Of a DNA stretch of 64,000 bases, positions 58,177-64,000 are shown piece after piece. The number at the start of each line of letters is the position of its first letter. Positions within the stretch are counted from its first letter, which is position 1. The position numbers and the translations under genes are program-made. Source of the stretch: Scybalousia_A sp963540815 (GTDB taxonomy: Bacteria > Bacteroidota > Bacteroidia > Bacteroidales > P3); contig CAUTQY010000003.1 of the NCBI GenBank assembly GCA_963540815.1, positions 81,705 to 145,704 on the forward strand, read 5' to 3'. Under the pieces are notes generated by a model. That model saw only the letters and a list, made by a program, of their open reading frames with translations. It did no database searches and was not told where the DNA came from.

Positions 58177-59604
58177 TTATTTGGTAGTTGGAAGTATTTG
58201 TCTTGCAGCAGACTTTGGAAGATTTATTGTATCGCAACCATTAACACAACCTCCCTGACAAGCCATAACCTCTACAAAATTTCCGGGAGCCTCACCTTTC
58301 TTGGCCCACTGTTTCAAGTCTTTTATAGTCTGTTTGGTTAAGCCGTCTATTACTACGTCATTTATTATTTCCGGATTCTTTGCCGTAGCCTTTACCGAAG
58401 CGGTAACGCCGGCTATCATAGCAAAACCCCTACCGTGTCCAAGTATGGTAGAGTCTAAAACTGTTTCCTCCATAGTGGCAATGTCTATTTCTGCCGCTTT
58501 AAACAGAGCGTCTAATTCCTCGTAAGATAAAACATAGTTTACATCAGGATTTCTGTGACACTCCGAACGTTTGCCAACGCAGGGAGCCACAAAAACCAAA
58601 ATAGCATCCTTCTTTGTCTCTCTTATCCATTTTGCGGTATAACCCATAGGTGTCAGAGCGTCGGATACAAAAGGCTGTATTTCCGGTATATGTTTGATGT
58701 ATAATTCTCGCCAAGCGGCACAACAAGAAGTTGTCATAAATTTTACCCCTTTCTCCATGCGTTCTTCAAACTCTCGTGTCTCATTTTCCGTGGTCATATT
58801 TGCCCCCTTGGCTACTTCTACAACATCTGTAAAACCTATTTTTTTTATGGCCGAAAGCACTTTGCCGTACGGTTGATTAAACTGACCTCCCAAAGATGGG
58901 GCGACCATAGCAACAACTTCTTTACCTTGTTTTATGGCACTAACTATTTCGAACATAAAACTTTTTTCAAAAATAGCACCAAACGGACAGGCTACCATGC
59001 ATTTTCCGCAATAAATACATTTTTCGGGGTCTATGTGTTCCACTCCGTCCTCACGTTTGGAAATTGCGCCCACAGGGCAAGCTTCCTCGCAAGGTACGGG
59101 TTGAAAAATAATGGCATGATAAGGGCAAGCCTGCATACACAAACCACAGTTGATACATTTGGCAGGGTCTATGTGTGCCTGTGAGTTTTCGTGTTTGGTT
59201 ATGGCTTGCTTTTTGCAGGCATAAGTACAGGGGTGAGCTATACACGACCTACAAAGATTTGTAACTATATAAGAGGCCTTAACACAAGAAGAACATGCCT
59301 CGTCTACAACGGTAAGCATTACCTCGGTGTTGTTTTCCGTTTGTTTTTTTATATTCACATAGTGCGAAAGATTGTCAAACTCGTCTTTTTCGTCATCCGT
59401 ATTAAAGCCCAAAATAGCCATGGTTTTATATTTGGCCTCTGCTCTTGACTTGTGTATACAACAACGTGTATGTTCCGTTTTTTTTGTATACATATCAAAA
59501 GGAAGACGGTCTATTTTCTCTTCCACATTACCGTCATAAATCATTTTAGCTAACATTTGAAGTATATACCGACGTATTGCTACTACATTATTATATGCTG
59601 CCAT
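58177..59604 (-). CDS. [FeFe] hydrogenase, group B type, with 4Fe-4S clusters
   Basis: A 475-residue iron hydrogenase-type protein. The N-terminal part has many Cys for 4Fe-4S sites: CSSC, LCRSCIAHPCTYAC, CINCGLCMQACP, CEEACPVGAIS and CIYCGKCMVACP. The H-cluster domain has the three motifs TTSCCAAW (Pro of TSCCP replaced by Ala), VAPCVGKRSE and MACQGGCVNGC. This arrangement resembles the group B1/B3 monomeric enzymes of Bacteroidota, thought to evolve or take up H2 with ferredoxin. Maturation genes hydEFG are not in the window. The 2Fe-2S protein upstream is probably a partner. Electron-bifurcation is not claimed. Confidence 0.9.
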   Translation of the reverse strand: MAAYNNVVAIRRYILQMLAKMIYDGNVEEKIDRLPFDMYTKKTEHTRCCIHKSRAEAKYKTMAILGFNTDDEKDEFDNLSHYVNIKKQTENNTEVMLTVVDEACSSCVKASYIVTNLCRSCIAHPCTYACKKQAITKHENSQAHIDPAKCINCGLCMQACPYHAIIFQPVPCEEACPVGAISKREDGVEHIDPEKCIYCGKCMVACPFGAIFEKSFMFEIVSAIKQGKEVVAMVAPSLGGQFNQPYGKVLSAIKKIGFTDVVEVAKGANMTTENETREFEERMEKGVKFMTTSCCAAWRELYIKHIPEIQPFVSDALTPMGYTAKWIRETKKDAILVFVAPCVGKRSECHRNPDVNYVLSYEELDALFKAAEIDIATMEETVLDSTILGHGRGFAMIAGVTASVKATAKNPEIINDVVIDGLTKQTIKDLKQWAKKGEAPGNFVEVMACQGGCVNGCDTINLPKSAARQILPTTK

Positions 59605-59638
59605 TCTTTAATAAATCTTTTTTTGAAATTATTATTGT

Positions 59639-59890
59639 TTATTTCTCGTATACGGATAGTTGTTTTTCTATTTCCTCTACTATTTTTTCCGTTGTTGCTT
59701 TTTCTATAACAACATCTCCCACCTTGGCGTAGGGCGGATTGGAAGTGTCTTCATGACAACCCAAACAAGACACATTAACCACGGATACCCTATCTTTCAA
59801 AGATTGAGGTATATAATTCTTCCATAGAGCCAACTGCCTTCCTGCCATAAGGTAACAATGGGTTCCAACGCAAATTTTCACTGTGAGCAT
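59639..59890 (-). CDS. Thioredoxin-like 2Fe-2S ferredoxin (NuoE-like)
   Basis: An 83-residue cytoplasmic electron carrier of the thioredoxin-like [2Fe-2S] fold. Four Cys in the order CVGTHC (spacing 4) and CLGCHED (spacing 3-2) match NuoE-type ferredoxins. An upstream in-frame ATG would add 31 residues with no family match, so the ATG at 59890 is used. It lies 34 bases before the hydrogenase gene on the same strand and is probably its electron partner. Small size means it lacks the NuoE helical bundle. Confidence 0.85.
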   Translation of the reverse strand: MLTVKICVGTHCYLMAGRQLALWKNYIPQSLKDRVSVVNVSCLGCHEDTSNPPYAKVGDVVIEKATTEKIVEEIEKQLSVYEK

Positions 59891-59997
59891 AATTTTATTT
59901 TTTAAGGTCAAAATACTTTGACTATATAACGCACTTTTTTTTAATATATTTCCATAAAGGGTGATAATTATTGATTTTAGCAATCGTATAATTTTTG

Positions 59998-60005
59998 TAC
60001 TTTTG
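59998..60005 (+). promoter_or_regulatory. -7 box of manA
   Basis: TACTTTTG fits TAnnTTTG and lies 16 bases before the manA ATG. Confidence 0.55.
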
Positions 60006-60021
60006 CAAAAAAGAATAGACT

Positions 60022-61011
60022 ATGGAAGAAAGAGGACTATACCCATTGAAATTTATGCCTCTTTTTAAGGATAAAATTTGGGGAGGTAATAAGATAAAAG
60101 ATATTGTAGGAGTGGATTATTCGCCTTTGAGTCGTTGCGGCGAGTTGTGGCTTCTCTCTGGCTTGGAGGGTAATGAGAGCGTGGTGGAAAACGGTTTTCT
60201 GTCCGAGTGTACTCTACCGGAAGTGATAGAAATGTATGCAGACGAGCTTGTCGGAGAAGATAATTTTAATAGATTTTATACGGATTTTCCTTTGCTAATA
60301 AAAATTATAGATGCAAATGATAACCTTTCCGTTCAAGTTCACCCTGACGATAATTATGCTTATAAACATGGGTTAGAAAGCGGTAAAACGGAAATGTGGT
60401 ATGTTTTGCAAGCCGATAAGGATTCGGACATATACGTGGGCTTTAATCAAAAAGAGACAAAAGCCGATATAATCAATAGACTGAGAAACAAGACTTTTAA
60501 AGAAATATTGCACAAAGACAAAGTAGAACAAGGAGATTTGTTTTTTATTCCTGCCGGCACAATACATGCCATAGGCAAAGGTGTACTTTTAGCGGAAATA
60601 CAACAAAGCAGCGATTCTACTTTCAGACTTTATGATTGGGATAGAACGGATAAAGAAGGCAACGCAAGAGAGTTGCATGTGGAGCAAAGTTTGGAGGTCT
60701 TAGACCTTTCCCAACAAGAGGGTACGGCAAAGGTACATTATCACTATCATTTGAATGAAACCGATAATTTGATACAATGTCCTTATTTTGTTACCAACAT
60801 AATGCCACTAAGTCAAGCATTGAAAAAAGATTATTCTCAATCGGATACTTTTTATCTGTATATGTGCGTGGCAGGCAAGGGGTTTGTAACTTCTATGGGA
60901 CACAGAATACCTCTTAATACGGGCGAAATATTGATGATACCGGCTTTGGCAAAAGACGCTATTATAGAGCCTCAACCTATTATGGAAATTTTGGAAATAA
61001 CCATACTGTAA
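60022..61011 (+). CDS. manA: Mannose-6-phosphate isomerase, class I
   Basis: Interconverts fructose-6-phosphate and mannose-6-phosphate for sugar metabolism and GDP-mannose. The 329-residue zinc cupin has LVQVHPDDNYAYKHG-type segment (VQVHPDD), GKTEMWYVLQA, and IPAGTIHAIGKGVLLAEIQQ split over the zinc site, as in the short Bacteroidota ManA. mutS follows after 6 bases, so the two share a transcript. Confidence 0.93.
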   Translation: MEERGLYPLKFMPLFKDKIWGGNKIKDIVGVDYSPLSRCGELWLLSGLEGNESVVENGFLSECTLPEVIEMYADELVGEDNFNRFYTDFPLLIKIIDANDNLSVQVHPDDNYAYKHGLESGKTEMWYVLQADKDSDIYVGFNQKETKADIINRLRNKTFKEILHKDKVEQGDLFFIPAGTIHAIGKGVLLAEIQQSSDSTFRLYDWDRTDKEGNARELHVEQSLEVLDLSQQEGTAKVHYHYHLNETDNLIQCPYFVTNIMPLSQALKKDYSQSDTFYLYMCVAGKGFVTSMGHRIPLNTGEILMIPALAKDAIIEPQPIMEILEITIL

Positions 61012-61017
61012 CAAAAT

Positions 61018-63657
61018 ATGAACTCGCAAGAAAGAATCACTCCGTTGATGAGGCAATACAACGAATTTAAGGCCAAATACCCCGATTCCATATTGTTGTT
61101 TAGGGTAGGAGACTTTTATGAAACATTCGGACAAGATGCCATAGATACTTCAAAAATACTTAATATTGTTCTTACAAGCAGAAACAAGAACAATCAAGAC
61201 CGTTTGGCAGGATTTCCTTACCATGCTTTGGAGACCTATTTGCCGCGTCTCATTCAAGCCGGTAAACGTGTTGCAATATGTGAGCAGATAGAGGACCCAA
61301 AACTTGCAAAGGGTATAGTAAAACGCAATGTTGAAGAGGTAATAACTCCCGGCATTTCTTATCAGGGAGACGGACAAAAGGAAAATTCTTTTCTGTGTGC
61401 CATACATAAGGAAAAAGATGAATACGGAATTGCTTTCATAGATATAAACACCGGAGATTTTTTTGTCAGTGAAGGAAAAGAGTCCGATATGGACAAATTG
61501 TTGCAAAATTTCACTCCCAAAGAAATAGTACTGCAAAGACAGAAAGAAAGAGAATATCAAAACATATTACCCAAAAATATTTTAACAAAAACTTATGATG
61601 ATTGGGTATTTTCTTGGGATTTTGCAAAGGGAGTATTGGAGGATACTTTCGGGGTAAATTCCGTAAAGGGTTTTGGTATAAATCATATGCCACTATCTGC
61701 AATAGCAGCCGGCTCGGCATTATACTATATAAAAGAAACAAATCATAAGGAGTTGTCTCATATTTGCAACATTGCACGTATAGATAATAACGATTTTGTA
61801 TGGATGGACAAATTCACAATAAAAAATTTGGAACTTGTACAATCTACAAACTCCGAACAAAGTACTTTATATTATATACTTAACAAAACTCAAACTAACA
61901 TGGGGGCAAGGCTTTTGCAACGCTGGATAGTTTTGCCACTGAAAGACAAAGAAAATATAGAAAAAAGACAAAAAGTAGTTACCTCTCTAATATACAACGA
62001 TGATTTACGAGAAAGTATCCAAAAAGATTTGCAAGAAATAGGTGATATGGAGAGAATTATTTCTCGTCTTTCCGTTCATAAGATAACTCCTTTGGAATTA
62101 TACCACTTTACCGATATATTAACAAGCATACAAAACATAAAAAATAATATTGCCTTATCAAAGGATAAAGATTTGTACCCTATTTTGGAAGAATGTTTAT
62201 CAATGAAAGATTACATAAAGAGGAGTATAAACTCTGAGGCGCCGAATAATGTAAACAAAGGTAATGTTATAAAACAAGGTTATAATGAGGAGTTGGATAA
62301 GTACAGGGATATAATATATAATTCTCAGACAATATTAGATAAGATTTGTGCACAGCAAACCGACATAACAAATATTCCTTCTTTAAAAATAGGCTTTAAT
62401 AATGTTTTCGGATATTATTTGGAGGTAACAAATACTCACAAGGACAAAGTACCTTCTTATTGGGAAAGAAAGCAAACCCTTACTAACGCGGAAAGATATA
62501 TAATACCGGAGCTCAAAAAGATGGAAGGTCAAATAATCAATGCACAAGAAAATATTTCCGCCTTAGAAACAAGACTTTACCACGAGGTTATAGAGGAGTG
62601 TAAAACATACATGGAACAATTACACAAATCTGCAAGAGAACTTGCCAAATTAGACGTTTTGTTGTCCTTTGCTTTGGTTACTTTGGAAAACAATTATACG
62701 AAACCCGACCTTGTAGAAAACGACATTCTTTATATATCCATGGGCAGACACCCCGTTATAGAAAAACTACTTCCACAAGGGGAAGAATACATAGCAAACG
62801 ATGTTTATTTGGATACGACAACTCAGCAAATAATGATAATAACAGGACCCAATATGAGTGGAAAAAGTGCCTATTTGAGACAAACAGCTCTTATTGTTAT
62901 TATGGCACAAATGGGTTGTTACGTACCGGCAAAGCGTGCTAAAATAGGTATGGTTGATAAAATATTTACTCGTGTGGGAGCTTCGGATAATATAGCCTCG
63001 GGTGAGAGTACTTTTATGGTAGAAATGAACGAAACAGCCTCCATTCTTAATAATTTATCTTCTCATTCCCTTGTATTGTTGGACGAAATAGGACGAGGAA
63101 CCTCTACATACGACGGTGTATCAATAGCTTGGGGAATAGCCTCTTTTTTGCATGAAAATAAATATAGGGCAAAGGTTTTATTTGCTACACACTACCATGA
63201 ATTGATAGTAATGGAAAAAAACTTTGAAAGAATAAAAAATTATCACATAACGGTAAAAGAAGTAGGCTCAAAAATATTGTTCATACGCAAAATAGCACAA
63301 GGCGGCTCGTCTCAAAGTTTCGGTATTCACGTTGCTCGTTTGGCAGGTATGCCAAAACAAGTTTTGGAAATAGCCAACGATATGCTTTCACGCTTGGAAA
63401 AAGATAGGTCAAAAAGTCTCCAATTGGATATTCGGCAAGCTGACAAGTCTGCCAAAAATACTTCAAAAGAAAAAGCAATCGAAAGTACGAACTCTTTTAA
63501 TGGTTTTCAAACAAGTTTTATTCAACTAAATGACCCCGTATTGGAACAAGTGAAAGCTGAAATAGTAAATGTTGATATTGAAAATCTTACACCCATACAA
63601 GCCCTTAATAAATTAAATGAAATAAAAAATATATTGCAAAAGAATAAAAAAAGATAA
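61018..63657 (+). CDS. mutS: DNA mismatch repair protein MutS
   Basis: Recognises mismatches and starts repair. The 879-residue protein opens with the mismatch-binding domain (FRVGDFYETFGQDA near residues 28-41, with the Phe-X-Glu element), then core and clamp, and the ATPase domain with Walker A TGPNMSGKSAYLRQTAL, GASDNIASGESTFMVEM, and LVLLDEIGRGTSTYDGVSIA. The C-terminal helix-turn-helix and a short linker rich in Lys and Ser complete it. Length is normal. It ends the manA-mutS transcript. Confidence 0.97.
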   Translation: MNSQERITPLMRQYNEFKAKYPDSILLFRVGDFYETFGQDAIDTSKILNIVLTSRNKNNQDRLAGFPYHALETYLPRLIQAGKRVAICEQIEDPKLAKGIVKRNVEEVITPGISYQGDGQKENSFLCAIHKEKDEYGIAFIDINTGDFFVSEGKESDMDKLLQNFTPKEIVLQRQKEREYQNILPKNILTKTYDDWVFSWDFAKGVLEDTFGVNSVKGFGINHMPLSAIAAGSALYYIKETNHKELSHICNIARIDNNDFVWMDKFTIKNLELVQSTNSEQSTLYYILNKTQTNMGARLLQRWIVLPLKDKENIEKRQKVVTSLIYNDDLRESIQKDLQEIGDMERIISRLSVHKITPLELYHFTDILTSIQNIKNNIALSKDKDLYPILEECLSMKDYIKRSINSEAPNNVNKGNVIKQGYNEELDKYRDIIYNSQTILDKICAQQTDITNIPSLKIGFNNVFGYYLEVTNTHKDKVPSYWERKQTLTNAERYIIPELKKMEGQIINAQENISALETRLYHEVIEECKTYMEQLHKSARELAKLDVLLSFALVTLENNYTKPDLVENDILYISMGRHPVIEKLLPQGEEYIANDVYLDTTTQQIMIITGPNMSGKSAYLRQTALIVIMAQMGCYVPAKRAKIGMVDKIFTRVGASDNIASGESTFMVEMNETASILNNLSSHSLVLLDEIGRGTSTYDGVSIAWGIASFLHENKYRAKVLFATHYHELIVMEKNFERIKNYHITVKEVGSKILFIRKIAQGGSSQSFGIHVARLAGMPKQVLEIANDMLSRLEKDRSKSLQLDIRQADKSAKNTSKEKAIESTNSFNGFQTSFIQLNDPVLEQVKAEIVNVDIENLTPIQALNKLNEIKNILQKNKKR

Positions 63658-63664
63658 AAAAAAA

Positions 63665-63695
63665 TTGGTCAGTATTATTTTTCATACTATCTTTG
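63665..63695 (+). promoter_or_regulatory. Promoter of tRNA-Gly
   Basis: TATCTTTG at 63688-63695 with TTG at 63665-63667 twenty bases upstream. The tRNA begins 82 bases after the box. Confidence 0.65.
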
Positions 63696-63776
63696 CAAAG
63701 TCAAATTTGAGGGGAGGCTGACAAGGAGGAGAAGCATTGGAAGGAGCGGAGGTCTTTTTTTGAAGATGATATTTAT

Positions 63777-63849
63777 GCGGGCATAGCTCAGTTGGTAGAG
63801 CGCAACCTTGCCAAGGTTGAGGTCGCGAGTCCGAGTCTCGTTGCCCGCT
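63777..63849 (+). tRNA. tRNA-Gly (GCC)
   Basis: A 73-base cloverleaf: acceptor GCGGGCA pairs with TGCCCGC, the D arm contains AGCTCAGTTGGTAGAGC, the anticodon stem-loop CAACCTTGCCAAGGTTG carries GCC at 63810-63812, and the T arm is TCGCGAGTCCGAGTCTCG (the T stem is GCGAG/CTCGT with imperfect pairing). Discriminator is T; CCA is not encoded. It is preceded by a TAnnTTTG promoter. Confidence 0.9.
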
Positions 63850-64000
63850 CTTTTTTGTTTTATATAGGATAGAAAAAGTTCTTTAACAAAGAAGGGTAGA
63901 GCGCAACCTTGTCAAGGTTAAGCTCGCGAGTAAAGAGTCTCGCCCCCCGCTCTTTTTTGTTTTATATAGGATAGAAAAAGTTCTTTAACAAAGAAGGGTA
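63793..64000. repeat. Tandem repeat of about 101-102 bases at the right window edge
   Basis: The stretch from inside tRNA-Gly onward repeats with a period of 101-102 bases: CTCTTTTTTGTTTTATATAG and the following AAAAAGTTCTTTAACAAAG occur at 63848 and again at 63950, in both cases after a tRNA-like 3' part. The second unit runs past the window end, so the number of copies is unknown. Confidence 0.85.
63894..63952 (+). pseudogene. Broken tRNA copy within the tandem repeat
   Basis: The sequence from GGGTAGAGCGCAACC onward matches tRNA-Gly from its D loop to its 3' end but lacks the acceptor 5' strand and half of the D arm. Its anticodon position reads GTC (63911-63913) in place of GCC, and the T arm is altered (GCGAGTAAAGAGTCTCGC). 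It could not fold as a complete tRNA unless flanking sequence supplies the missing part. Confidence 0.75.

Overview
The window reads as chromosomal DNA of an AT-rich, anaerobic, LPS-bearing member of the Bacteroidota, most like Bacteroidales. The supporting signs are a type IX secretion (T9SS) C-terminal sorting domain, a PorG/DUF6089-like barrel, an OstA-like LptA protein, several family-typical DUF proteins (DUF1573, DUF4159, DUF1015, DUF4465), TAnnTTTG promoter boxes with few Shine-Dalgarno sites, a fused gamma-alpha 2-oxoacid:ferredoxin oxidoreductase, and a group B type [FeFe] hydrogenase. No phage, plasmid, transposase or CRISPR locus was found. Most of the window is housekeeping DNA.

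Layout. 1-2.6 kb: korA (cut by the window edge) and korB. 3.0-9.9 kb, minus strand: topA, a NamZ-type muramidase, a thioesterase and a CDF metal exporter form one run; rlmD and rpmH (a 48-residue gene) follow. 10.0-12.06 kb: a cobalamin riboswitch controls a lone secreted DUF4465 protein with a T9SS sorting domain. 12.1-13.0 kb: a dense palindromic repeat cluster and a decayed T9SS-CTD pseudogene. 13.2-22 kb: DUF1015, nitroreductase, dapD, an N-domain-less clpB, an LptA-like gene, grpE and dnaJ. 22-27.6 kb: a Fib_succ_major-type secreted protein, a composite repeat, tRNA-Met, patB, gyrB and an RsmI-like methyltransferase. 27.8-35.7 kb: glutaminyl cyclase, Rieske-like lipoprotein and lpxK in one operon; then a helicase IV-like protein, DUF4159, rsmE and a barrel protein in a minus-strand operon. 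35.9-46.8 kb: a PbgA/YejM-like protein, recQ, kdsD, a porin-like barrel, two DUF1573 proteins, an aminotransferase, the PorG-like protein and gltX. 46.9-54.7 kb: glmS, a polysaccharide flippase, a glycosyltransferase, murF, anmK and a TauE/SafE exporter. 54.8-55.2 kb: tmRNA. 55.8-64 kb: acpP-fabF-rnc, [FeFe] hydrogenase with a 2Fe-2S partner, manA, mutS, tRNA-Gly and a tandem repeat carrying a broken tRNA copy.

Themes. Envelope building dominates: lpxK, kdsD, LptA-like and PbgA-like for LPS; glmS, dapD, murF, anmK and NamZ for peptidoglycan and its recycling. Export through T9SS is implied by the sorting domains, the PorG-like barrel and a glutaminyl cyclase that fits the many signal peptides ending just before Gln. 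KorAB and the hydrogenase indicate ferredoxin-based anaerobic metabolism.

The items most worth a second look are the riboswitch-controlled T9SS-sorted DUF4465 protein, the nested palindromic repeats, the N-domain-less ClpB with a palindrome shared with grpE, and the tandem pseudo-tRNA at the right edge. None can be called a new system from sequence alone.
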